A DNA stretch of 56,278 bases, taken from the NCBI GenBank assembly GCA_046724395.1, contig JBKOWM010000067.1:1-56278 (forward strand). The letters run 5' to 3'. The notes beneath the pieces are model-generated. The model had not been told where the DNA came from. It did not search any database and saw only the letters and a program-made list of their open reading frames with translations. This document shows, piece by piece, positions 8,004-16,376 of this stretch. The translations under genes were made by a program, and so were the position numbers. This DNA is from DATAEU01 sp046724395 (lineage in GTDB: Bacteria > Actinomycetota > UBA4738 > HRBIN12). Position 1 is the stretch's first letter. Every line of letters starts with the position of its first letter.

Positions 8004-8672
8004 ATGACCCGTCCGTCGGCCGAGGAACGTCACGCGGCGCGCGTCCGAGACATGCCAGCACCGCGGAAGACGCGCGGGCTCGCGGGGCCGGCCATGCGCT
8101 TCCTGTTCACGTGGCCTTATCGTGCCGGGCTTGCCGCTCTGTATCGCCTCGGCGTGCGGCCCTGGCAGCTCACGGTCGCGTCGCTCGTCACGAATGCGAT
8201 CGTCGGAGCGCTCCTGTTGACCGGACGCCGGCTGGTTCCGGGCTTCCTTCTGATCGTCGCCGGCATGTTCGACATCTTCGACGGGGGCGTGGCGCGTCTG
8301 CGAGGTGAGGAGCGTCGGTCCGGCGCATTTCTCGACTCGGTGCTGGACAGAATCTCAGACATGATCCTGTTCGCGTGCCTGTACTGGGACGAGGCCGGTC
8401 AGGGAAACGACATCGCGGCTGCGCTGGCGCTCGTGACACTCGTCGTCGCGCTCGGGGTGAGCCACATCCGCGCCGAGGCCGAGGCGGCGGGCGTCGCCCT
8501 CACCGAGGGACTGTTTCAGCGGCTCGAGCGATACGTCGTGTTGATCCTCGGACTCATCGTGCCGGATGCGCTGTTGCCGGCGCTGGCGATCCTCGCCGCG
8601 CTCGGGGCAGCGACCGCGCTTCAGCGGGGGTGGTCGGCGCTCCAGCGCATTTCGGAAGTCCCGCGCACGTGA
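8004..8672 (+). CDS. CDP-alcohol phosphatidyltransferase family membrane enzyme
   Basis: This 222-residue integral membrane protein carries the complete family motif D-x2-D-G-x2-A-R-x8-G-x3-D-x3-D (from DIFDGGVAR to SVLDR, about residues 90-115) and about five hydrophobic segments. Such enzymes transfer a phosphatidyl or phosphoalcohol group from a CDP-linked donor to an acceptor alcohol such as glycerol phosphate, inositol phosphate or inositol. The acceptor cannot be read from the motif. It heads an operon whose later genes encode pentose-phosphate enzymes; a link through a sugar or inositol phosphate is possible but unproven. Confidence 0.88.
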   Translation: MTRPSAEERHAARVRDMPAPRKTRGLAGPAMRFLFTWPYRAGLAALYRLGVRPWQLTVASLVTNAIVGALLLTGRRLVPGFLLIVAGMFDIFDGGVARLRGEERRSGAFLDSVLDRISDMILFACLYWDEAGQGNDIAAALALVTLVVALGVSHIRAEAEAAGVALTEGLFQRLERYVVLILGLIVPDALLPALAILAALGAATALQRGWSALQRISEVPRT

Positions 8673-9010
8673 GCGATCAGGGACCCTACGTACGCGTCGC
8701 GTCCGCCGTCGAGATTCCGGAGGGCGAGCTGCGCCGCTACGAGATGCCCGATGGCCATGTGGCGGTGGGGCGGGTCGAACACGAAGTTTTCGCGCTCGCC
8801 GACGAGTGCCCGGCGGACGGATGTTCCCTGTCCGAGGGGGCGATCGACGAGGTGAACGAGGCCGTGGTGTGTCCGTGCGACTCGAGTGCGTTCGACGTGC
8901 GAACGGGTGAGCCCGTCGACGGCCCTTCTGTTGACCCCGTCTCGGTCCGCCGTGTTCGGGTGGACGAGGGCTGGGTCGAGGTGGGACCCGAGATCGGAGG
9001 CCGTGGATGA
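8669..9010 (+). CDS. Rieske-fold protein lacking both histidine cluster ligands
   Basis: This 113-residue protein starts at a GTG that overlaps the upstream stop (GTGA) and aligns by eye with small Rieske ferredoxin domains. The two loops are CPADGCSLSEG (Cys47, Cys52) and CPCDSSAFDVRTG (Cys68, Cys70). Normal Rieske loops read C-x-H-x2-C and C-P-x-H, so the His ligands are replaced by Ala49 and Asp71. The two ligand cysteines and the two extra cysteines typical of the disulfide in bc-type Rieske proteins all remain. A standard 2Cys/2His [2Fe-2S] cluster should not form. An all-Cys cluster, zinc, or paired disulfides are possible. It lies between a membrane enzyme and gnd; its role is unknown. 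Confidence 0.8.
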   Translation: MSDQGPYVRVASAVEIPEGELRRYEMPDGHVAVGRVEHEVFALADECPADGCSLSEGAIDEVNEAVVCPCDSSAFDVRTGEPVDGPSVDPVSVRRVRVDEGWVEVGPEIGGRG

Positions 9011-9951
9011 GGCTCGGCATGGTCGGGTTGGGGCGTATGGGTGGCAACATGGCGATCCGGTTGATCCGCAACGGCCACGAGGTGGTGGGCTTCGCGCCCT
9101 CGCAGCCGGACCGCGAGACGGTCGCCCGGGAGGGCGCCGGGACGACGACGTCGTTGTCCGAGCTGGTCGCCGCGCTGCAACCGCCCCGGGTCGTCTGGCT
9201 GATGATCCCCGCCGGTCAGGTGACCGAGTCGACGGTCGGTGAGCTGTCCGGGCTGCTGTCCGACGGCGACATCGTGATCGACGGCGGGAACTCCTACTAC
9301 AAAGACTCGATGCGCCGAGCCACCGAACTCGCCTCCGCCGGCATCCGCTTCCTTGACTGCGGCACCAGCGGCGGCGTTTGGGGCCTGGCGAACGGGTACT
9401 GCCTGATGGTCGGTGGCGACGACGCCGCCGTGCGCGTCGTCGAGCCCGTCTTCCTCGCGCTCGCCCCCGAGGGCGGGTACGCGCACGTCGGCCCGAGTGG
9501 CGCCGGGCACTTCACCAAGATGGTTCACAACGGCATCGAGTACGGACTCCTGGCGGCGTACGGCGAGGGTTTCGAGATCCTCGAGCGCTCACAGTTCGAC
9601 CTGGACCTCGAGCGGATCTCCGGGATCTGGCGCTACGGGAGCGTCGTCCGCTCGTGGCTTCTGGAGCTCCTGCACGACGCGCTGGGGAAGGATCCGGACC
9701 TCCAATCCGTGCGAGGATGGGTCGAGGATTCCGGCGAGGGGCGCTGGACGGTTCAGGCGGCGATCGACGAGGACGTTCCGGCGCCGATCACGTCGCTCGC
9801 GCTGTTTCTGCGGTTCGCGTCGAGGCAAAGCGAGTCCTTCTCCGCGAAGGTCATCGCCGCGCTCCGCCAGGAGTTCGGCGGTCACGCCGTAAGACCGGAG
9901 GAGCGACAGGGCTCGAGCGGTAGCCCCCAGAAGAAGGCCTCTGGGACATGA
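9007..9951 (+). CDS. gnd: 6-phosphogluconate dehydrogenase, decarboxylating (short form)
   Basis: This 314-residue enzyme has the N-terminal Rossmann motif LGMVGLGRMGGNMA, the substrate region DGGNSYYKDS, and the catalytic segment CGTSGGVWGLANGYCLMVGG with a lysine in GHFTKMVHNGIEY. The length matches the short, often NAD-preferring GndA-like class (about 300 residues) rather than the 470-residue form. It converts 6-phosphogluconate to ribulose 5-phosphate and CO2. The ATG overlaps the Rieske-like stop and its own stop overlaps zwf, giving a coupled oxidative pentose-phosphate unit. Confidence 0.94.
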   Translation: MRLGMVGLGRMGGNMAIRLIRNGHEVVGFAPSQPDRETVAREGAGTTTSLSELVAALQPPRVVWLMIPAGQVTESTVGELSGLLSDGDIVIDGGNSYYKDSMRRATELASAGIRFLDCGTSGGVWGLANGYCLMVGGDDAAVRVVEPVFLALAPEGGYAHVGPSGAGHFTKMVHNGIEYGLLAAYGEGFEILERSQFDLDLERISGIWRYGSVVRSWLLELLHDALGKDPDLQSVRGWVEDSGEGRWTVQAAIDEDVPAPITSLALFLRFASRQSESFSAKVIAALRQEFGGHAVRPEERQGSSGSPQKKASGT

Positions 9952-11372
9952 ACGGCATGCCGGCCCAGACGATCGTGATCTTCGGCGCGTCGGGTGACCT
10001 CACGCGGCGAAAACTCCTCCCGGCCTTCTTCCACCTGCACGTGGAGGGCCTGCTGCCGCGCGACTTTGCCATCGTCGGTTTCGCCCGCACAGAGTGGACC
10101 GACGATTCGTTTCGAGAGCACGCCGAGCGGTCGATCCGCGAATTCGGCCGCGCCGATCCAAAGGGTCACGTCTGGGACGATTTCGCCCGGCATCTTCTGT
10201 ACTTCCGTGGCGAGTTCAACAAGAAGGGCGCCTTCGACCCCTTCGTCGAGTACCTCGACTCGGTGGACCGGCAATTCGGGACGCAGGGCCGTCATTTCTT
10301 CTACTGCGCGACCCCGCCAGAGGTGTACGAGGACATCGTCGCGCGGCTCGGCGAGAGCGGCCTGGCCAAGGACGCGAATATCGTGTTCGAGAAGCCCTTC
10401 GGGCACGACCTCGAGTCGGCACGACACCTGAACCGGACCATTCACGCCGTGTTCGACGAGGATCAGATCTTTCGCATCGATCACTACATGGGCAAGGAGA
10501 CGGTTCAGAACATCCTGGCCTTCCGGTTCACCAACGGCCTGTTCGAGCCGGTGTGGAATCGTCGCTACATCGATCACGTCCAGATCACGGTCGCCGAGGA
10601 GATCGGCATCGAGGGGCGCGGCAACTTCTACGAGCAGACCGGCGCTATCCGCGACATGGTGCAGACGCACCTATTGCAGGTGCTGACGTTCGTCGCGATG
10701 GAGCCACCGGTCTCGTTCCAGGAGGACCGGCTGCGCGACGAGAAGGTGAAGGTCCTCCAGGCTATGCACCCCGTCGATCCCGAGAAGGTCGTGCGCGGGC
10801 AGTACGAGGGGTACCTGAACGAGCCGGGTGTCGCGAGGTACTCGACCGTCGAGACGTTCGTCGCGATGGAGCTCGACATCGAGAACTGGCGATGGGCCGG
10901 CGTGCCGTTCTTCCTGCGGACGGGGAAGAAGCTCGCGAGGAAGACCAGCGAGGTTACGATGGTGTTCAAGGATGTCCCGTTCAACGTCTTTCGCGGGACC
11001 CGCGCGGGGCGTCCCCGGCGCGATCACTTGACGATCCTCATCCAGCCCGACGAGGGCATCACGCTGGCGGTGAACGTCAAGGAGCCGGGGCCCGACCTGC
11101 GGCTCGGCCGAGCGACCATGGACTTCGACTACGACAGCGAGTTCCAGTCGGACCTTCTCGACGCGTACGAGCTGCTGATGCTCGAGGCGATGGAGGGCGA
11201 TCACACCTTGTTCCTGCGGCAGGACACGGTCGAGCGCGCTTGGCAGGTCCTCATGCCAGCACTCATCTCGCCGGCGCCGATCGCCCGCTACGCGCCCGCA
11301 TCGTGGGGGCCGGACGACGCGAACGTCCTCATCGAGCCGCATCGCTGGCATACGCACAGCAGGCAGGGTTGA
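9948..11372 (+). CDS. zwf: glucose-6-phosphate 1-dehydrogenase
   Basis: This 474-residue enzyme starts with the coenzyme motif IFGASGDLTRRKLLPA. It carries the substrate-binding signature RIDHYMGKE (residues 176-184) and the catalytic His in RDMVQTHLLQ. It oxidises glucose 6-phosphate to 6-phosphogluconolactone. The start ATG overlaps the gnd stop (ATGA). No 6-phosphogluconolactonase gene is visible next to it. Confidence 0.96.
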   Translation: MNGMPAQTIVIFGASGDLTRRKLLPAFFHLHVEGLLPRDFAIVGFARTEWTDDSFREHAERSIREFGRADPKGHVWDDFARHLLYFRGEFNKKGAFDPFVEYLDSVDRQFGTQGRHFFYCATPPEVYEDIVARLGESGLAKDANIVFEKPFGHDLESARHLNRTIHAVFDEDQIFRIDHYMGKETVQNILAFRFTNGLFEPVWNRRYIDHVQITVAEEIGIEGRGNFYEQTGAIRDMVQTHLLQVLTFVAMEPPVSFQEDRLRDEKVKVLQAMHPVDPEKVVRGQYEGYLNEPGVARYSTVETFVAMELDIENWRWAGVPFFLRTGKKLARKTSEVTMVFKDVPFNVFRGTRAGRPRRDHLTILIQPDEGITLAVNVKEPGPDLRLGRATMDFDYDSEFQSDLLDAYELLMLEAMEGDHTLFLRQDTVERAWQVLMPALISPAPIARYAPASWGPDDANVLIEPHRWHTHSRQG

Positions 11373-12361
11373 CGTCGGGCCGGCTTCGTCCACTCGCCGA
11401 ACGAGCCCTCGAGCACTACGGGATCCGGCCCGCCAACGTGGTCCTGCTGCGTCACGACGAGAACACGACGTTTCACGTGGAAGATCGGTCGGGTGAATGC
11501 TTCGTCGTTCGGGTTCACCGGGTGACGGGCAGCCCCCTGCATCCACCACGCAGCCGAGCCGAGGTCGGCTCCGAGCTCGAGTGGTTGACGGCTATTCGGC
11601 GCGACACGGACCTGTCGGTCCCGGAGCCGTTGCCGGCGCGGGACGGCGCCGTGGTCACCGCCGTCGAGACCGCCGCCGCGCCGCAGCCGCGGCTGTGCGT
11701 CGTCTTTCGCTGGCTGCCGGGGCGGTTCATCGACGCGGGGTTGAGGCCGGTTCACCTGGAGCGCGTTGGTCGGTTGATCGCGGCACTCCACGAGCACGCC
11801 GCACGCTTCTTACCACCTCCCGGTTTCGAGCGGTGGCGGATCGGTGACGTTTCCGAAGGGGTGGAGGCGTTCGTCGTTCGAGAGGTGCGGACACACGCGG
11901 GGAGCGACGGGGTCGCCATCGTCGAGGAGGTCGTTCGCCGGGTCATGGAGGCCCGACGTCAGCTGGGATCAAGTTCGGACGTATACGGCATGATCCATGC
12001 GGATCTGCATCAGGAGAACTACCTCTTCTCCGGTCGACGGGTCGGTGCGATCGACTTCGACGACTGCGGATGGGGGCACTATCTCCATGACTTGAGCGTG
12101 ACGCTCAGTGAGATCCAGACTCACACGCACTACGAGGCCCTTCGCTCGGCGTTGCTTCGTGGATACCGAAGCGTGCGATCGCTTCCGACCGAGCACGAGC
12201 GACTCCTCGAGGCGTTCGAAGCGTTGCGGACGCTGCAGCTCACCCTCTGGGTCGTCGAACAGCGCGACGTGCGACCCGAGCGTTGGCGGCGGGACCTCCA
12301 GTCCGGCCTTGCCGAGCTCGAATCGTTCGTTCGTCGCTCGTCCTCCACGCCATCGACGTAG
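11369..12361 (+). CDS. APH/choline-kinase-like small-molecule phosphotransferase
   Basis: The protein is 330 residues if translation begins at the TTG that overlaps the zwf stop (TTGA). No ATG or GTG lies in a better place, and homology-like sequence begins at once (RPLAERALEHYGI). It has the catalytic loop MIHADLHQENYLF and the metal site AIDFDDCG of the aminoglycoside phosphotransferase/homoserine kinase type II superfamily. The substrate may be a sugar, amino alcohol or amino acid. Its place as last gene of a gnd-zwf operon makes sugar phosphorylation an attractive guess only. Confidence 0.82.
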   Translation: MTSGRLRPLAERALEHYGIRPANVVLLRHDENTTFHVEDRSGECFVVRVHRVTGSPLHPPRSRAEVGSELEWLTAIRRDTDLSVPEPLPARDGAVVTAVETAAAPQPRLCVVFRWLPGRFIDAGLRPVHLERVGRLIAALHEHAARFLPPPGFERWRIGDVSEGVEAFVVREVRTHAGSDGVAIVEEVVRRVMEARRQLGSSSDVYGMIHADLHQENYLFSGRRVGAIDFDDCGWGHYLHDLSVTLSEIQTHTHYEALRSALLRGYRSVRSLPTEHERLLEAFEALRTLQLTLWVVEQRDVRPERWRRDLQSGLAELESFVRRSSSTPST

Positions 12362-12404
12362 TCGGGTCCAGGTGAGGACGTAGCGGCGGCGACGCCCCTG
12401 CGTG

Positions 12405-12410
12405 TAGGCT
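12405..12410 (+). promoter_or_regulatory. TAGGCT -10 box upstream of trpB2
   Basis: TAGGCT would place the transcript start near 12418, leaving a leader of about 30 nt that includes the AGGAGG at 12437-12442. Unlike several neighbours, this gene is Shine-Dalgarno led. Confidence 0.4.
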
Positions 12411-12447
12411 TCGCGCGCCCGTGCTCCCCGACGGCCAGGAGGACGCA

Positions 12448-13830
12448 ATGACCGAGCGCACGAGGTTCGACTTGCGGCAAGAGGACGTCCCGAGTGCATG
12501 GCAGAACCTCCTGCCCGTCATGGCCCAGGCGGGCATCGGCCTGCTGCCGCCGCTTCATCCGGGCACGAAGGAGCCGGTCCCGCCCGACGCGCTCGCGCCG
12601 CTGTTCCCGCAGCCCCTCATCGCACAGGAGATGTCGACCGAGGAGTGGATCGACATCCCGGGAGAGGTCATCGATGTGTATCGGCTGTGGAGGCCGACTC
12701 CGCTGTACCGGGCGACTCGCCTCGAACGGGCGCTCGAAACACCGGCGCGCATCTACTTCAAGTACGAGGGAACATCGCCGGCCGGTAGCCACAAGCCGAA
12801 CACCGCGGTCGCTCAGGCGTATTACAACAAGCAGGCCGGCGTCCGGCGGCTGTCGACGGAGACGGGCGCCGGCCAATGGGGGTCGTCGCTTTCCATGGCG
12901 TGCGGCTTCTTCGACCTCGACTGTCGGGTCTACATGGTGAAGGCCTCGTACGAACAGAAGCCGTACCGCCGCATCTTTATCGAGACGTTCGGCGCCGAGG
13001 TCATCCCCTCGCCGTCGAGCACGACGCGAGCGGGCAAGGCGATCCTCGAGGCGAACCCCGACTCAACGGGATCGCTGGGGATCGCGATCAGCGAGGCCAT
13101 CGAGGTGGCGGCGACCAACGACGACACGAACTACTCGATCGGGTCGTGTCTGAACCACGTCCTGCTGCACCAGACGGTAGTCGGCCTCGAGGCGACCAAG
13201 CAGATGGAGATCGCGGGCGAACGGCCCGACGTCGTCGTCGGATGCGTCGGCGGCGGCTCCAACTATGGGGGCCTCGCGTATCCGTTCATGGCGGCAAAGC
13301 TCCGCGGAGAGACGCCCGATATGCGATTCCTCGCGACCGAGCCGGCCGCGTGCCCGACGCTGACGAAGGGCCGGTTCGCGTACGACTTCGGCGACACGGC
13401 GCAACTGACGCCGCTGCTCCCGATGTTCACGCTCGGCCATGACTTCGTTCCGGCTCCCGTCCACGCCGGCGGGCTCCGCTACCACGGTGACTCGCCCTCG
13501 CTTTCGCTGCTCGTGCGCGACGGATACATGGAGGCCACGGCGTACACCCAGAACGAGGTGTTCGAGGCGGCCGTGCGGTTCGCCAAGACGCAGGGAATCA
13601 TCCCCGCGCCGGAGTCGGCGCACGCGATCCGCGGGGGAATCGACGAGGCGATCGCCGCGCGTGAGGCGGGTGAGGAGCGCGTGATCCTGATCGGACTCTC
13701 GGGTCACGGCCATTTCGACATGCAGGCGTACGACGACTACCTGAACGGCCGTCTGCCCGAGGTCGAGTTCGATCCGGCCGCGGAGGAGGCGTCGCTCGCG
13801 CGCCTGCCGGAGGTGCCGATCGGCGGGTGA
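12448..13830 (+). CDS. trpB: tryptophan synthase beta chain, TrpB2 type
   Basis: This 460-residue PLP enzyme starts at the ATG 5 nt after AGGAGG; a GTG at 12421 is less likely. The PLP lysine is Lys116 in AGSHKPN, the Gly-rich phosphate clamp is CVGGGSNYGG, and the C-terminus has SGHGHFDM. The long N-terminus (PLFPQPLIAQEM, WRPTPLYRATRLE) is typical of TrpB2, which works without a matching TrpA and uses free indole or serine-type substrates. No trpA or other trp gene is adjacent, which supports a stand-alone or salvage role. Confidence 0.92.
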   Translation: MTERTRFDLRQEDVPSAWQNLLPVMAQAGIGLLPPLHPGTKEPVPPDALAPLFPQPLIAQEMSTEEWIDIPGEVIDVYRLWRPTPLYRATRLERALETPARIYFKYEGTSPAGSHKPNTAVAQAYYNKQAGVRRLSTETGAGQWGSSLSMACGFFDLDCRVYMVKASYEQKPYRRIFIETFGAEVIPSPSSTTRAGKAILEANPDSTGSLGIAISEAIEVAATNDDTNYSIGSCLNHVLLHQTVVGLEATKQMEIAGERPDVVVGCVGGGSNYGGLAYPFMAAKLRGETPDMRFLATEPAACPTLTKGRFAYDFGDTAQLTPLLPMFTLGHDFVPAPVHAGGLRYHGDSPSLSLLVRDGYMEATAYTQNEVFEAAVRFAKTQGIIPAPESAHAIRGGIDEAIAAREAGEERVILIGLSGHGHFDMQAYDDYLNGRLPEVEFDPAAEEASLARLPEVPIGG

Positions 13831-13914
13831 TGCCGACGTCCGCGTCCTCGCGCTCGAGGAGCCGAGAATGCCGAGCAGGTCTGCCTCTGTGGAGTTCGCG
13901 TGAGTACCGGCGGC

Positions 13915-13920
13915 TAGGCT
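13915..13920 (+). promoter_or_regulatory. TAGGCT -10 box of the acyl-CoA dehydrogenase gene (leaderless)
   Basis: TAGGCT ends 8 nt before the ATG at 13929 and no Shine-Dalgarno sequence is present. Confidence 0.5.
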
Positions 13921-13928
13921 AGCGGGCG

Positions 13929-15098
13929 ATGGCCTCCCCGATCGATCCGCTCGACTATCTGGAGGTCGACCGGCTCCTGACGGACGAGGAGCGCGACATC
14001 CGCGACGCGGTCCGCGACTTCGTGCGGGCCGAGATCCTCCCCGGCATCGACGCGTGGTTCGAGGACGCGGTCTTTCCCCGAGAGGTCGCCAAGGGCCTCG
14101 CCGACCTTGGCTTGCTCGGAATGCACCTGACCGGATACGGATGTGCCGGCGCGAACGCCGTGTCGTACGGGCTCGCGTGTCTCGAGCTCGAGGCCGGCGA
14201 CAGTGGGTTCCGGAGTTTCGTCAGCGTGCAGGGCTCGCTCTCGATGTTCCCCATCCTGCGGTTCGGATCGGAGGGGCAGAAGGAGCGGTGGCTTCCCGCC
14301 ATGGCGCGCGGCGACGTCATCGGCTGCTTCGGCCTGACCGAGCCCGACGCCGGGAGCGATCCCGGTCGAATGCGCACGTCGGCCCGGCGCGACGGCTCGG
14401 ACTGGGTGGTGAGCGGCACGAAGATGTGGATCACGAACGGGGGGATCGCGGATCTGGCCGTCGTGTGGGCGAACACGACCGACGGCGTCAGAGGGTTCCT
14501 CGTTCCAACGGACTCGCCGGGGTTTACGACCAACGACGTGCGTCGAAAGCTCTCGCTTCGAGCCTCGGTGACGTCGGAGCTCGTCCTGGACGATGTTCGC
14601 GTTCCACAGGACGCCGCTCTGCCCGGCGTCGTCGGCATGAAGGGGCCGCTGTCGTGTCTGACGGAGGCGCGTTTCGGGATCGTCTGGGGCGTGCTCGGGG
14701 CGGCTCGCGCGTGTTTCGAGTCGGCTCTCGGCTACGCGAAGGAACGCGAACAGTGGGGCCGCCCTGTCGCGGGCTTCCAGCTCACGCAACGCAAGCTCGC
14801 CGCGATGGCCGTGGAGCTCAACAAGGGCGCACTGCTGGCGCTGCATCTGGGACGGATGAAGGACGAGGACCGACTGCGACCGGAGCACATCAGCCTCGGC
14901 AAGTTGAGCAACGTTCACGAGGCGCTCGCGATCGCCCGGGAGGCGAGGAGCATCCTCGGCGCGAACGGCATCACGCTTGAGTATCCGGTGATCCGCCACA
15001 TGAACAACCTCGAATCCGTCTACACCTACGAGGGGACGAACGAGATCCATACGCTCGTCGTGGGCCACGCGCTGACGGGCCTTCGAGCCTTCGATTAG
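13929..15098 (+). CDS. acyl-CoA dehydrogenase, glutaryl-CoA dehydrogenase-like
   Basis: This 389-residue flavoprotein has the ACAD signatures CFGLTEPDAGSDP and KMWITNGG and the C-terminal YEGTNEIHTLVVG, whose Glu is the catalytic base position of glutaryl-CoA dehydrogenase. FRSFVSVQGSL matches the substrate-carboxylate Arg region of that enzyme. It oxidises an acyl-CoA (probably glutaryl-CoA, with decarboxylation to crotonyl-CoA) with electrons passed to ETF. No lysine or tryptophan degradation genes flank it, so the pathway is inferred from sequence only. Confidence 0.87.
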   Translation: MASPIDPLDYLEVDRLLTDEERDIRDAVRDFVRAEILPGIDAWFEDAVFPREVAKGLADLGLLGMHLTGYGCAGANAVSYGLACLELEAGDSGFRSFVSVQGSLSMFPILRFGSEGQKERWLPAMARGDVIGCFGLTEPDAGSDPGRMRTSARRDGSDWVVSGTKMWITNGGIADLAVVWANTTDGVRGFLVPTDSPGFTTNDVRRKLSLRASVTSELVLDDVRVPQDAALPGVVGMKGPLSCLTEARFGIVWGVLGAARACFESALGYAKEREQWGRPVAGFQLTQRKLAAMAVELNKGALLALHLGRMKDEDRLRPEHISLGKLSNVHEALAIAREARSILGANGITLEYPVIRHMNNLESVYTYEGTNEIHTLVVGHALTGLRAFD

Positions 15099-15133
15099 GC
15101 GCCCCCGGCCGTCGCCGCGAGAGCGCGGTCGAG

Positions 15134-15139
15134 TAGCCT
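15134..15139 (+). promoter_or_regulatory. TAGCCT -10 box upstream of the 62-residue ORF
   Basis: TAGCCT would start transcription near 15147. The leader carries GAGGAGG in front of the ATG at 15181. mutY lies just downstream and is probably co-transcribed. Confidence 0.4.
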
Positions 15140-15180
15140 GTCGCGGCCGTGGCTTCGCTGATCGAGGAGGATTCGTCCGC

Positions 15181-15369
15181 ATGGCGCGAGAGATCGATTG
15201 GGCGCTGTTCGAAAAGGCCGTGGACATCACCGCGTCGGCGGTTCGGGGTGCCCTCGGCGGCGAGAACACGCAGCCGCCGACGTACGCGGCCGACGTTTTC
15301 CGCGAGGTGTGGGCCGCGCTGAAGGAGGCGGCCGACGATCTCCCGGGAAGGGGCAAGGCGGGCTTCTGA
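15181..15369 (+). CDS. small hypothetical protein (62 residues)
   Basis: The ORF has a strong GAGGAGG before its ATG and a -10-like hexamer upstream, so I consider it real. The product is soluble and acidic-amphipathic with a predicted helical look (EIDWALFEKAVDITASAVRG, FREVWAALKEAADDL). I do not recognise a family. It ends 14 nt before the likely start of mutY. Confidence 0.65.
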   Translation: MAREIDWALFEKAVDITASAVRGALGGENTQPPTYAADVFREVWAALKEAADDLPGRGKAGF

Positions 15370-15383
15370 GGCTCGCCACTCGT

Positions 15384-16277
15384 GTGAGTTCGCGATCGAG
15401 GTCGGGCGACCCGGTCGAGTTGCGTCGAGCGCTGTTGCGCTGGTACCGGCCTCGGCGCACGGCGTACCCGTGGCGCCGCACGCGTGATCCCTACGCCATC
15501 CTCGTCAGCGAGGTGATGCTTCAACAGACACAGGCGGCACGCGTCGCATCGTCGTTCGGCCGCTTCATCGATCGGTTTCCGACCGTGGCGTCCCTGGCGT
15601 CGGCCGACCGATCCGACGTGATCAGGCAGTGGAGCGGGTTGGGATACAACCGCCGAGCGGTATCGCTGTGGCGCACAGCGCGGCTGCTCGTCGACGAGGG
15701 CGACGGCGCAGTACCGGGCGAGATCGCGGCGCTGCGGCGCCTGCCCGGCGTCGGCGCATACACCGCCTCGGCCGTCGCGGCGATCGCCTTCGGGGCGCCC
15801 GTCGCCGCCATCGACACGAACGTCCGGCGCGTCGTCGGCCGTGTGCTCGCCGGCGGTAACGCGGTTTCGAAGTCGGAGCTCGAACGCCTCTCGACGCGGT
15901 GGCTCGGCCGGTGTCAGGCCCGCGACTGGAACGAGGCCGTCATGGATCTGGGGCGCTCGATCTGCCGTCCCCGACCGCGATGCGGCGAGTGTCCGCTCCG
16001 TCGCCACTGCCGCTTCATGCGCTCGGGGGCCGTCGCCGCGCGACCCGCGCGAAGCGGGTCCGCATTCGAGGGCTCGAGTCGTCAGGTGCGCGGCGACATC
16101 GTTGCGGCGCTCCGACACGTCCCGTCGGGGTCGCTCGCCTCGCTGGCGGCGCGGACCGCTCATCCGCTCGATCGGGTCGAGCGAGCCGTGATCGCCCTCG
16201 TCGCCGATGGCCTCCTCGAGGCCGGCGGGGCGGCGTTGAGAGGTTCCCCTCGGGGGCGCGTTCGCCTCGCGCGCTGA
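15384..16277 (+). CDS. mutY: A/G-specific adenine glycosylase
   Basis: This 297-residue base-excision repair enzyme removes adenine mispaired with 8-oxoguanine. It shows the HhH-GPD fold: catalytic Glu43 in SEVMLQQTQ, hairpin LPGVGAYTA, and catalytic Asp144 in AAIDTNVRR. An iron-sulfur loop has Cys194, 200, 203 and 209. The first spacing is C-x5-C rather than the usual C-x6-C. The C-terminus is a short winged-helix-like tail, and the NUDIX-like 8-oxoG recognition domain of long MutY proteins is absent. I chose GTG 15384 because no ATG fits. Confidence 0.9.
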   Translation: MSSRSRSGDPVELRRALLRWYRPRRTAYPWRRTRDPYAILVSEVMLQQTQAARVASSFGRFIDRFPTVASLASADRSDVIRQWSGLGYNRRAVSLWRTARLLVDEGDGAVPGEIAALRRLPGVGAYTASAVAAIAFGAPVAAIDTNVRRVVGRVLAGGNAVSKSELERLSTRWLGRCQARDWNEAVMDLGRSICRPRPRCGECPLRRHCRFMRSGAVAARPARSGSAFEGSSRQVRGDIVAALRHVPSGSLASLAARTAHPLDRVERAVIALVADGLLEAGGAALRGSPRGRVRLAR

Positions 16278-16376
16278 TCGCCACCCACCGCGAAGAGGCG
16301 GGAACCGATCACGGGCGACGGTCGTCCAAGGCCGGGAACCGACCGAGTTTCCAACGTCCACGGAGGAGGTCGTCCG

